A stretch of 64,000 nt of DNA. Origin: Chlorokybus atmophyticus. Its lineage: Eukaryota; Streptophyta; Chlorokybophyceae; Chlorokybales; Chlorokybaceae. How positions within the stretch are numbered: position 1 is the first letter of the stretch; each line of letters starts with the position of its first letter. The stretch lies in assembly GCA_009103225.1 (NCBI GenBank), contig RHPI01003642.1, forward strand, positions 259,401-323,400, in the 5' to 3' direction. Of the stretch, positions 50,497 to 61,786 are shown in pieces. The position numbers and the translations under genes were made by a program. Below the pieces are notes generated by a model. It saw only the letters and a program-made list of their open reading frames with translations. It made no database searches and was not told the DNA's origin.

Positions 50497-52959
50497 ATGT
50501 GGCACGCAGCCAGGCGCAATGAGAGGGAGCTGCACGCCATGATGGATGAGGCCAAGAAGAGAGCAGAACGCAGGGCTGCATTTTTTGCGTCGAGGCAGCT
50601 CGACCCGCAGCAGACACTGCGCATTGTCGGCACCCCGTGCGTCATACAGCACAGCGCCGTCCAGTACCATGCTATTGAGTCGGAGCATACGCTGTGAGTT
50701 GGCATGTGTTGACATGGTAGTTTTTCTCTTGACATACTGCATGCAAATGCTTCATCCAAGCGATTGTTTGTCTCTGTCCTTTCCTACAGCATTCCATGGA
50801 ATGGCAAGGAAGACACCAAGATTGACCGGTTTGATGGTCGCGCATTGCTGGACTTCATCCGTGAGTACGACAGGAAGCTCCGACCTCCTCGCCAGAAGAC
50901 CGAGGAAGAGGAGGAATTAGAGGAGAACTTGAACTTTGAGAGATATCGCGATCTCGTGCGCTACAAGGCCAAAGGATGTAAGTGTGCATGCGCACAGGTT
51001 CTTTCTGTCAAATTGTGTCCAGAACCGTCCTTGCATATTCTCATCATGACAACTGTTCGGTTGCAATCTTTGCAGCAAGTGTTTGCATCGCCGAGATGTT
51101 GATTTGCTGTGTGCAGTCTCGGATCAGCAAGGCCTTGCAGATGTTGACAACATACTTGAAGAGCGCGCTGCTGCCATTGCAGACAGAAGGTACGTTCTGC
51201 ATCACTGCTACTTACAATTACTTCACAACACTTGACCCACCCACCCGCTCGCGCCCCCGATCAGTAGCCATCCTTTACACACGCATGCGCTCGTGTAAAT
51301 CATGACATCGTGCATCCATAGGAAACAGTACGTCTGGTTCAAGAGTGCGTCACGCACATGCCCTTCACATACCGTTGGCAACCAGTTTGCCTATTGTGTG
51401 CGTGATCTCACATTTCAATTTAACAGTGCCTCGCGTGCCGAGACACAGAAACCTGCGGCTGCTCCTGGCCAGTACTCTTCGGTGGGCTTCTCATATGACA
51501 GTGGACCACCGGCGTCCAGCGACAGCAGCGATGAGTCGGAGGCCAGCAGTGTGGAGAGCGACCAGGAGGACAAGCTCGATCATGCCGGCCAAGAGTACAA
51601 CATCGAGCGGTTCTCATCGTTCATACGCAAAGAACGCAGGGAGAAGGCTGCAGAGGCCGCTAGAAAAGCTGCGAATGGGCCAGACACTCCAGGAGGAGTA
51701 CGTGCCCTCGCACCCATACATCTCTCCTTCCCAACCATTCAAAGATAGCAATGCATGCTGACCAGCAACATGGTGCTGCAGAAAAAGCTTAATCGCAAGG
51801 AGCGAAGGAAGTTGCTTAAGACCGAGAAAGAGGACACCTGGACACCAGGCAGATCCGTGCGAGACCCATATCGGTGGGCATATAATTGCAGTCTGGTTCC
51901 ATTGGTCCGTTGCTTAAGACTTCATTGACATGAGCTGCATGCCAACAGTGATGGCCGCCCAAACTCAAGTGGCTATGCAGTCAGACACAGGTATGCATTG
52001 GTATGCATCGGGATGTATGAACTTTTTGTACAGCAGGGTCGCACACTTGATGCTAGGCTGAGACTGAGTTATGCCCCCAGGTCACGCTCACGATCTCGGT
52101 CCCCACGCCGGCGGTGGAGTCCCGAGAGGTGAGGCTGGTTGTCATCAGAGCATTGCAGGAGGCACCTTAAGTCTATGATGGTCGATTGATGTTCCAAAAC
52201 AGCGCAGCCATGTCTTGCTATCCATGCATTCCGCACCACAGGCACAGAGCAGAAACAAGCGCTTTGCGTGAAGATGCAACCACGCCAGAGGCATCAAAAT
52301 CAAAACTGCAGGCTGCAAAGTAAGCTTGAGTCCTTCAGCGCAACAGACAGTGTATTATGTCTGGGGCTGTGATTGCAGCACATGAAGTTTGGTTATGCAG
52401 GGGTGCTTTCAAGGGTGCTGCGAAGACAGACAAACCTGAGACACCTGCAGAGCGGTTGAAACGCATCATGAGCAAGCAACTGAACAAGGCTATCAAGAAG
52501 AGTTCAGCAGAAGAGGAGAAGAAGCGCAGGGAGCAGGAACGTGAGAAGGAAGAGAAGCAGGCGGCAATACGTGCTGCGCAAGCTGCAGCAAGGCGCGCGT
52601 TGGGGTCTCCCTCTCCCTCCAGGTCACGGTCCAGGTCATGGTCTCCTTCACGACGCAGATCGAGGAGCCGTTCACCTTCTCCCGCTCGCCATCACCGATC
52701 ATACCGCTCCAGACATAGCCGCAGCCGCAGCCGATCCCCCCCACGGTGTGGTAGATGTGATGCTAGCAGAGCCATCCCTGTTGCTCTCGACCCAACCACA
52801 CCAGCTGTCTCATCTGCACCTCCTGAGTTTCACAGCTGCTGTGTTGCTCACAGCATTGCCGTCTTGTGCATCATTGGCATTTCTTTTATGTCTGTTCATT
52901 ACCCCTTGCGCTGCCGTTGGGGAGATGTGGCCAGTATGGCTCATTGTTGCTCATCGTAA
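50497..52959 (+). CDS. CLASRP/SWAP-type SR-related splicing regulator
   Basis: Ten exons (50497-50693, 50790-50977, 51117-51189, 51322-51327, 51427-51697, 51749-51873, 51949-51990, 52081-52128, 52242-52319, 52401-52959) give 528 residues if the last frame is read to its TAA. The N-terminal SWAP-type domain is clear: MWHAARRNERELHAMMDEAK, RIVGTPCVIQHS, IPWNGKEDTKIDRFDGRALL and YRDLVRYKAKG. Then come SDESEASSVESDQED, ERFSSFIRKERREKA, an RS region, and TPAERLKRIMSKQLNKAIKK, a segment conserved in CLASRP proteins. RS repeats run to about 52740. CLASRP binds Clk kinases and affects alternative splicing. Exon 51322-51327 is only 6 nt and is inferred from phase. The non-RS tail after 52740 may be an artefact of a missed splice. 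Confidence 0.85.
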
Positions 52960-55254
52960 TGCCATGCATCACTCACTGGTTGTTTACGCAGAAGGCGGTG
53001 ACGGCGCTCGCACTGTGCAGGGTGGGTTTGTTGTGGCAGGTTCGATGGTTACAATTGTTAATAAGTGGTGGGTGGCTACCAGTGGACACAATTGGACATC
53101 GACAGCTGTTGATGTTTTTGGTGAGGCTGTGTCCTAGGCAGTGCACATAACTGTGCAAAAGGAGTATGCTACTATTCTGCCTGCTATCACATGGGTGTGA
53201 CAGTCACATATCACATGTACTGTACATGCAGCAACAAACGACAACAGCATGTACCTTTTGTAAACACACGCTCAACACACCTAGCTACCTACGTTGTATA
53301 GGTAGCCCGGTGGTGAAATAAGTTGCTGCCATGGTGGACTGTGACTGTGCTGGTGTATGTTGCATGGGCCATGCAATGGTGAGTCACATGCACAGCATTC
53401 CAAATTTTCTACACCAACACAACCCCAACCCCACCACCCAACCCCACCACCGACACCTAACCGTCAGCAGTGGCACTGCGCAACGCAGGGCTGACAGTGC
53501 TGGCAGTCACCCTGCATGCGTGTGCCAGAGGGAGACAGGGCAGAGGGGCGGGGCAGAGGGGCCCTGCCACATCAGCAGCGCCAAGGGTTGCGAGTCGCAG
53601 CGACTGCGGCCGAAGAGAAGAGAAGGAGGAGCGGAGGGAGAGAGAGGCGAAGGAGGGAGAGGAGCAGGAGGGGGAGGAAGACAGAGAGGGAGACAGAGGG
53701 GAAGGAGGAAGGTATGCTATGCAAATACAACTTTCATAACAAGCACGCCAAGTAGGCAAACAAATGCATGTCGCGGGGTAGGTAAGATAGTAGTGGTGTG
53801 CTAGTGAAGGATATAATGTGCATAAACCCGGTGGTTGTACACTAGCAGTGCAGATAGTATGCAATGCTGTGCATGTGGCTCACCATTGCACGGCCCATGC
53901 AACATACGCCAGCACAAGCACAGTCAAACATGGCAGCAACTTATTTCATCACCGGGCTGCCTACACAACCTAGGTAGCTTCGCTATTGCCCTTACCCCGT
54001 TAGTCAACATGCATGCATCATCACCTGCGACACCGCCAGTAGCATCAGCCTTGCACCAACGGATGTCAATGATCACCACGACCAGCAGACCAGACTCCCC
54101 CCGCCACCGCTCTCCCACACCGCCACCTCCGCCAGTACTGCTGCTGCGGCTGCCGGCTGCATGCTTAGGGTTTCGTCAGTCGTACCACTCACACGCACGG
54201 TGGCATGCACGGCTCACACTCCCTGCGTGGATGCGTTCATGTGTCCCTGACTGGTAGTGATCATGTGTATAATATAGTATGCAAGGATTGTGGCATGCAT
54301 GAGAATGTAGCAAACATGCATGCAGTCCGCACACTACACCATCGCACTTTATAATCACCACCGGGATGTCCAAGTTCACTACTTATCTACCTTCACTACT
54401 GCCCATACCCCGTGCAACACACATGCATGCACGTGTTATTACCTGTACAACACGACCAGGGCAGCGTTAACAACGGTAGTCAGCAGATGTTGCGGTGCAG
54501 CAGTAGCAATGCAGTAAGCAGCCAGCCCATGAGTTCCTTTCCCCTCCCTCTTGCATAGCCACAGGCACCCTTGGAGTACGTTATTTCTTTTTTTCCGGCT
54601 GAAGACCATACGTCGCAAATTTTACACGGTGACTGACTAAGGACTGAGGGACTGACTGGTGCCTGAGCCTGCCTGAGCCTGCCTGTTGCTGCCTGAAATA
54701 TTACTTTTGGACTGTTGGGTTTGCCGTTGGCTTAAGTGGACTGACACAGACGGCCGCGGGCCGAAAGTGGTTGTCAGTGGCACTAACCGGCCGAGAGTTG
54801 TCAACCAGTTACCCTTTGGTCGATGTGCACAGACGGCCATTGACCGGTAGTTACGGACAGCTGACAGCAATAGCCGGCAGTTTCTTTGCCGTTACACTGC
54901 TGTTATTATGTGACCCTTGCCGTTTGACAAAAGTTGGCAATTCTTGCCGTAAGCCAACACTAACATGCCATGCAGCTTGTACAAACCTTGGACTGATTGT
55001 TTGGTCTTGCACCCAAAAGCCCACAATTTATACAATGTACGGGCAGTGGTGAGAGTATGTCCACTTACAACTGAGCAGCCGACTTGCGCATGAAACTATC
55101 CTATAACATTGAGTCTAGCTGTCGGACTCATGCGCAGCTTGTCAACCCGTGGTGCCTGCCTCAGAACTCCTCCTCAAACCCCCTCCTCCTGTTCCTCCTC
55201 CGACGAGTCTTCTGCTTCAACGCCGGAGTCATCTTCATCCGCTGCCTCGCTCGC
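52960..55254. other. Intergenic, repeat-rich, no supported gene
   Basis: Contains a long polypurine tract (listed separately), a short CTGAGCCTGC minisatellite at about 54662-54685, a telo-box at about 54166, and many TGCATG words. No exon with splice or family support. Confidence 0.5.
53612..53712. repeat. Polypurine tract
   Basis: About 100 bases almost entirely A and G on the plus strand, with only a few C. Open frames through it are composition artefacts. Confidence 0.8.
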
Positions 55255-56029
55255 TCACAGTACAGCGGCTACTTCATCCTTCAGCTTGAATGTCATCGCC
55301 TTGCCGTGCACGCGCATGCGCTTGATGGTCGCTTTGAGAGTGACCACCTGCATTTGGTAATGCTGTAAGAGTGGCGTGCTGCCAGAGGACTAGCCCATCA
55401 GCATACACACGCTTACCTCGTCTTCCGCTTTGTTGCACTCCGCCAGGCAGACAGTCAGCCTGCCGCGCTGCTCTTGGTTCACTCTGACCAACATGGCAAT
55501 CTGCAAGCATACTGCTTAATTACCGCTGGAAACATTAAACTAGGTCATAGATTACCCGTTCGTTTGACTCCGCAGCTTCTCTTTTGCGACTTGTGAGCTC
55601 CCGCAAGTAGAAATAGGCTGTGCATTTGCGAGATTGGTCATGCTGTTCATGTGCATGACACTGGAGGTTGTGCATGAGGGTGTGCATGTCGTATTGACAA
55701 TGTATGTCAAGTGCAAGATACTTGAGGCTATGCATGTGCAAGATACAAGAACCCTAGCATGTGGCATTGACAGTGCATCGTAACCCACCTTGGTTATGCC
55801 AGTCTTGTTTGGTCCCTTCAATCATGTCGCCGTGGTCGCAGCTGCTGGTGGGTCGGATTTTCTTAGAGGCAGTATTGTGGTGTGCCTTTGCCCACTCGGA
55901 GGGGGAGCCCTGTAAGATATCGCCCGAGTCACTGTTGTCATTGGATGTGCCCTTGGTAGTCTTGGTGGGGTTTGACACCGAAGACACCCCTCCGGCACCC
56001 TGCCCGCCCTGTGCGAACATGGAATTCAT
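55255..56029 (-). CDS. Hypothetical small protein with helical C half
   Basis: Four exons (55789-56029, 55556-55617, 55417-55500, 55255-55347) give 159 residues with closed phases and consensus borders. The N-terminal part (MNSMFAQGGQGAGGVSSVSN...) is polar and disordered-looking. The C half (YFYLRELTSRKREAAESNER, MLVRVNQEQRGRLTVCLAE, VVTLKATIKRMRVHGKAM) is charged and probably helical or coiled-coil. I recognise no family. The start lies about 160 bases from the left-flank repeats of the transposon, and the gene is transcribed away from it. Confidence 0.5.
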
Positions 56030-56210
56030 CCCGGACCTCGACTACAATGCCCACTACGCCCCTGGCAGCGCCACCAACGATCTTCCAAACGCCACATACC
56101 CTCGGCATCACGCCCCTGTAAGGGCATAGCTTGGCGGAGCTATCAATGGTGTTTTCATGCGCAGGGGGACTGACATTGCCAGAGTTGTCAATGGTACGAA
56201 CTGCCATTGC

Positions 56211-56252
56211 CATTGTACAAAGGTACCATTTCAATGGTACCTTTGTACAATG
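56211..56252. repeat. Perfect 20-bp inverted repeat, 2-nt spacer
   Basis: CATTGTACAAAGGTACCATT (56211-56230) pairs perfectly with 56233-56252 across TC. Both arms contain the AATGGTAC word. Confidence 0.9.
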
Positions 56253-56370
56253 CCTATACCTTTTGGCAAAGGCATCTTCGTACCATTGANAGCCATTGAA
56301 ACGGTTCAATCAGAATATATATGTATATAAAAAATATCCAGAGACTCACCCTGGACGTGCAATGGCTCGA

Positions 56371-56392
56371 TCGTACCATTATAATGGTACGA
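56371..56392. repeat. 22-bp perfect palindrome
   Basis: Symmetric around ATTATAAT with GTACC/GGTAC arms, about 160 bases before the transposase start. Confidence 0.9.
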
Positions 56393-56456
56393 CGGAGCCA
56401 GTGACTGGCGGCCAAGTTTCCCGCCTCTGGCATGCAAGGGTAGCGGTAGCGGTGGC

Positions 56457-56488
<32 letters not shown>

Positions 56489-56555
56489 GTGTGCGTGTTG
56501 CTGGATATGATGCAGGTTACATTGGCGACACCTGTGTCGACGTTAGTAGTGAGAT

Positions 56556-59500
56556 ATGGGAGTCCTTTGTCCGTATTGCCACATGCGCTTCGCCACACGC
56601 AGCTCGGTCTACATGCACATTATTAGCAGCAGGGTGTGCAAGCAGATCAAGCTGTATGTCGGCCAGCGTCCATTACAGTACGATGCGGGTCATGTTGAAC
56701 CGGGGAGTTCGATCCAGGATGCTCACATGCTTGATGCTGAAGGATTCCTCCAGGAGACACACGCACAGCAGCAACAGGAGGAGGAGGAAGTGAACGAGGG
56801 CTTTCGATGTGTGCGTGTGCCTGAGAAACCTGTGGCACGCCAACATGGAAGTGGAGGCGTCCCTTCGCACGCGTCGGAATCCAGGTGGTATGGCTCGGAG
56901 CATGCTCTTGCAGTGGCATTCGTGCAGTGCAACAACGGCCAAGGCCTATCGGCCTCCGACATGGGGCGGATCATCAAGTGCATCCGAAATGCACAGTTCC
57001 TGACGGAAGAGCTCCAGTGGGAGACCGGTGTGCATGCGGCCAGCTACCTCCGGACCACGATTGCTTTCTCTCAGTCTGAGGTGTGTTCACGGTGTGCGGT
57101 GCATGTGCTTCAACCATCAGAGCCATGTTACATATGCACATGCGAGTGTGCTGCCGTATCAGAACTACGTGACGGCTGGCCTGCGCAAGCCTGGAGACCC
57201 TGAGGATCAGGACATCTGCGTCACACATATGCCGGCCAAGGTCTGTGAAATGCAGTACCTAATGCAATATCGATGCAGTATCTATTCTGAGGCCAGCATA
57301 GTAAGTAATGCTCTTGGTCGGAGCAGGTATGGCTCGCGCGGTTGTATGGCAATCCACATGCCGCCAATGGCTTCAATCTCCAGTACACTGGTGACGAGCA
57401 CAGCTTTGGCCATCCTTCCACGGGCGATTGGTGGAAGGATGTGGAGGTGGATTTGAGGAGAGAGGTGGGGGAAGCGTCCTACTTGGCGCCTGCCATTCTG
57501 TACAGTGACAAGACCACGCTGGACAGCGCGGGCAAGCGCTCTGGCTACCCTCTGATGGCATCGCTTGCCAACTACAGTTGGGACATGTATGCTAGCAACA
57601 TGGGGGTTGTTATGATAGCGCTTCTGCCGGTGGTTCACGCAGTGGCCGGGCATCCCACCTGGGCGCAGGGCAAGGAATCGTTCTCCATTCGGAAACGTGA
57701 GATTTTTCATGACGCTTTGAATGTAGTGTTAGGGGATGTGAAGCGGGCGAGTTAGGAAGGTCTGCAGCTCATCGACCCGAATGGCATCGAGCGTCGTGTG
57801 TTTCCCGCGCTTGCCAACTACATCAGCGATTTGCAGGTAGTGGGCATGAATGGTTGTAACCGGATGCAGCCTGCCAGCAAACAGTGCATGGAGGATGTTG
57901 TCAGTAGAACATCTGAGTTTGTCGTGTTGTAGGAGACTGCCACACTCGCACGCACTGTGTCGGGCAACCAAACACGACATCCTTGCGATGTTTGTCTCGT
58001 CACCAAATCAGATCTGTTGGAGATGGATGAGGACCGGGAATTGAGAACCGAGGCCTTCTACACACCAGCAATACGTCAGCTGCGGGCGGACCTGCATAGC
58101 GGTGTTAGGAATGCACGCCAGACAGCCAAGGCTTTCAAAGAGCAGCACTCCATGCATGTCGAGGAGGTAATGGTCAAATTACCGGCATTCGTGAGGATGA
58201 ATGGCTTTCCGTGAAACCAGGCAATGTGGTTTGGCAACAGAATGCACTGTGGGGTTGGCGACAGTCGCGGGTGCCGGGAGCTGACTGCTACTCTCGTCTT
58301 GCCCCTGACGCAATGCATGTGCTGGGAGGCATCATTGACCACCTGCTTGCTGCTGTGTACGACGCCGCGAAGGAACGAATGCGTCCATCCACGAGACAGA
58401 TTCTGCAGGCCAGGCACGTCTTTGGTGTTGCTTTTGTGTTGAACACAAAAGCCAACAACACGTGCTCACGAGCAGATGTGCACAGGCTGAATGCATGCAA
58501 GGCGACTCTGCGGGTTTCGCACTTCAAGGCACCCACAAGCACAGTAGATTTCTTCCTGTCCGACCACTCCTTTCAGGTGGTGGAGAAAGTGGCGGTGCTG
58601 CAGCTGCTGCCGGTCCTCGCAGACGGTTTGCTGCTCGACAGTGAGGGCAACGATTTCTTCACCATTGCTGCCGCATCGCTTGCCCAGTGGAACAAGAAGT
58701 TGCTGAAGGCGCATGAACACACAAGAGAGACCCTGACCACAGCCGACAACGAGCTGGCTGCCTTCAAAGCTGCAGTGTTGCATCCGCTACTGTCGTCATA
58801 TTCTGCACAGAAGTCAGGTTGGAAGATCGAGAAGATGCATCAGCTCACTCATTTTGGGCCGGCAATTGTCAGCAGTGGACACCCAGATTGGTTCAGCGCC
58901 AACCGCATGGAGCAGACGCACGCCCAAAATATCAAACGGTGGGCGCGTGGTGGCAACAACCGGGACTACCAGGCACGTATCCTGAAGGCATGGAGCTGTG
59001 CGGAATATGTGAGAGAGGATGGCATGGTCGTGGATCCCGAGATGCGCTCGGTCATGGCGCAGGCGCGGCAGCAGTGCTGTAATGTCATGGAGAAGACGGA
59101 CAAGTTGCTACGGATGGATGTGCTGACAAGGAGGGAGTCCAGCCCGTACTGGAGCGGATCTGCGCGTAGCCGCCAAGTCGCCTTGAAGACTCCATTTGCC
59201 GACAAGCTGCCTGCCACCCTGGACAGCTGGTTGAGGAGGGAACAACTGGAGTTGGCCGACGGGTGGCGTGCTGTTCGCGTGGTGAACGGAGGCGCAGCGG
59301 TGTACATGACATCAGGAGTCAGCATGGCGCGCGCAACTGGGATGTTCCATGGGCGGCCTTGGTTCTCTACACTTGAGTTGGAAGGTGATGAGGACGGTGT
59401 GAACGTGACGTGGTGGGCTCAGGCACTCCTTTTTCTGCGCGTGGTGGTGTGGGGTGGTAGCGGCGAGCGCGTGTGGAAGGAGGTCGTGTTTGTCCGCTGG

Positions 59501-59698
59501 TACACGAAGCTGGATGTGACGAGCGACACAAAGTGCATCGCTCTGGAATGGGAAAAGCGTCGAGGCGGTCCACATCTCGATGTCGTGACTCTGGAGCAAG
59601 TAAAAGGCATTGTCCAGCTGCTCCCCATGTTTGACAAGGACAGCGCCCGTGTACAAGAGGGCAAGTATTGGGTGAACGTTCACTGCACTTCCACGTGA
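56556..59698 (+). pseudogene. Plavaka-type transposase (KDZ superfamily), one in-frame stop and one frameshift
   Basis: Exons 56556-57080, 57163-57240, 57327-57836, 57933-58166 and a last segment to 59698. The N terminus has a zinc finger (CPYCHMRFATRSSVYMHI). The Plavaka core follows: TGDWWKDV, then PAILYSDKTTLDSAGKRSGY with the first catalytic Asp, HPCDVCLV, DCYSRLAPDAMHVLGGIIDH with the second Asp, and FSANRMEQTHAQNIKRWARG with the Glu. The C-terminal part (VVFVRWYTKLDV) resembles the BAH-like end of fungal Plavaka proteins. The frame is interrupted by TAG at 57753-57755, where a Trp codon would fit (AS-stop-EGLQL), and shifts by one base near 58166, before NGQITGIREDEW. A 29-nt intron could explain the shift but is too short for this locus. 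Either a dead copy or two sequence errors. Confidence 0.82.
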
Positions 59699-59901
59699 CA
59701 CATGTACTTGTCTCACTACTCTGAGTTTGGAGCATATCAGTCAGTTAGGCATTGCTAATCGTATGCTAAGACTTTTGCATGTGGACGTGTACAATACCGG
59801 GCAGCTGTCACTGCACAACTGTCACCACAATCGAATGATCCATGCAACATTCAACAATCAGTCCGCCGTGTGGCATTAAGCATCAATACAGTGCACCACA
59901 C

Positions 59902-61630
59902 TCAAGCCTCATAGTTCCATGACACAGGAGGGTAGTCACAGCGCATATCCATTGTTTCAAGCATGAGACGCCCTATGCACTCCGCCATTGCGGGAGGAAC
60001 TGCATTCGCTATGGAAACGGCCGAGGTCATCCATGGCACTCCCAGCGCTGTTTGCCACGCAGCAATGCCGCCCCTGGTGCTTGGAAGGCCATAGACCGGG
60101 TACATCTGCTGTGGCGCGTTTGATGTCACGATTGTCTTCTTCGCGCTAGCGGACAGGTGCGGCGATAGCAGTCCAACTGCCTTGCCCGCGTGCGAGCAGC
60201 GTGCTGGTGGGGTAGCTACCACTGGCTGTGTCTCAAACAGACGGTGTCGGAAAGTTGATAGGCCAAACATCGTGCCACAAAGGGACAGATTGGGTCTGAA
60301 TGAGGAAGCTGCTCCTGGCACATTCTCAATCACAAACTTGACCTGGCTTGCAAGCAGCAGACGTCGGACGAGCGGTATCATATCCTGGTGTCTCCAGGAT
60401 GTGCCATGTGCCGCCCGTTGAGGTGCCGGGATAGCACCTGAATAGGCCTGGCATGGTGGACTGGCCCAGATGAGCTCGTACTCGCTCAGCTCTCCTGCAC
60501 TCAGGGTGCATACATCGCGGTGTATGAAGGGCAGCGGGTACTCAGAGGAGGGACTTATGTCCATCCCGGTCACGTCAAAGCCTGCGTGGTATAGACCGAC
60601 ACTGGCACCGCCACCGCCGCAGAATAGGTCGAGTGCCCTTGGTCTGCGTGTGCGTCCCAGCTTGTTGTCAAATGGCGTGTATGTGGTCAAGGCTGGCCGT
60701 GGTGCTGGCCAGGGACTAACAATGATGCCGTCCGGGCTTACTTTGCGACTGACGTTCTCCCCTCCGGCGCGCAGAACATGGCGTGCCCCGTCAACTGATG
60801 TGTACGCGAATACGTTGTGCCCTTTGAAGTTGATGGTTTGTGGTCGATCACCGTCATCGAATACTATACGGTGCTGCCCTGCAAAGACATTTTCCATTGC
60901 ACCATGCATATATGATGCGTCCTCAATCTCGCACGCCACGAAGCGATGCTGACCTGACGCTTGCTTGAATGATTCCACAACGCCCGCATACCATTCCCCA
61001 TCCAGCGGCCAATGCACCATGACACTCACACCGATCAGCTGCTCGCATCCCAACTTAACTGCGTTCCGCAGCCGATGCAGTGCGCTGTCCAACGGTCGAT
61101 GGTCTGCCTCCTCTACAGCGGCCAGGGGATGGAACTGCCCACGCCCACACCGTGCAAGACTGCTCTGAATGCGACAACAGCTTCAACATGCATGAAATAA
61201 GCATACGCCCAACATAACATGCAGTGATACGTCGCGGTCCACTCTTGTGGATTACCTCCACAGCATCCACCACCTGTCCACTAACCACATGTCCCGGTGT
61301 TGTCCATGTGAAGAAGCGCATGGGTTCCCCTCGCCACTCGAAGCATGAGCGCGAGCACGATTCGCACACGCACTGCACGCAATGGAAAAACTCGGGTTCC
61401 TTGCACAGCACTTGGCCGAGGCGGCAGCCAAACACGTCGACATTGTGTGTGGTGTGATGCCAGCAAGCAGCACTAAAACCGTGGCACACTGTCTGCACTC
61501 GCTGGCATTCGGTCAAGTGTGCTCGCATTTGCTGCCTACGGCCATTGGCACATACGTACGCATTGCATTGTGGGCACACCAAGCATGGTCTCCTAGGTGA
61601 GGGTGATTCAACTGCTGCCGCCGACATCAT
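59902..61630 (-). CDS. Phage-type DNA (cytosine-C5) methyltransferase with Cys-rich and Tudor-like N terminus
   Basis: Two exons (61256-61630, 59902-61164; phase 0) give 545 residues. The catalytic domain has C5-methyltransferase motifs in order: LDLFCGGGGASVGLYHAGF (I, AdoMet), WASPPCQAYSG (IV, catalytic Cys), VKFVIENVPGA (VI), LCGTMFGL plus FRHRLFETQ (VIII), and ALGVPWMTSAVSIANAVPPA (X). This wording is typical of bacteriophage enzymes, not of DNMT1, DNMT3, CMT or DNMT5. Upstream, WPLDGEWYAGVVESF plus HRIVFDDGD looks like a Tudor-type fold. The first exon has Cys/His clusters (CLVCPQCNAYVC, CVQCVCESCSRSC). The 3' end converges on the transposase with 203 bases between. It reads open throughout. 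The protein would methylate cytosine, possibly the element's own DNA. Confidence 0.88.
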
Positions 61631-61691
61631 GCAAAATAGGAATCGGCACGGCTGCCCACAAACTGAGCGAGACTTTAGGGTATGGGCATCA

Positions 61692-61722
61692 ATTTAGGGT
61701 TGCCAGCTTACGAACCCTAAAT
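61692..61722. repeat. 10-bp inverted repeat with TTTAGGG/CCCTAAA arms
   Basis: ATTTAGGGTT (61692-61701) pairs with AACCCTAAAT (61713-61722). Each arm carries one plant-type telomere word. It lies just upstream of the methyltransferase start. Confidence 0.85.
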
Positions 61723-61768
61723 GGGTCAAACTTCAAGTGAAGCACGACTGTACCTTATACGCTATTGC

Positions 61769-61786
61769 AGTACCATGCATGGTACT
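61769..61786. repeat. 18-bp perfect palindrome, right-flank repeat
   Basis: AGTACCATGCATGGTACT. Two further AATGGTACT words follow at about 61798 and 61814, mirroring the left flank. Confidence 0.85.

Noticed and set aside
53331-53864. Overlapping long frames at the polypurine tract
   Set aside because: Low-complexity Arg/Glu/Gly or Ser/Leu translations caused by base composition.
61224-61600. Plus-strand frames opposite the methyltransferase first exon
   Set aside because: Shadows of a clearly coding, cysteine-rich minus-strand exon.
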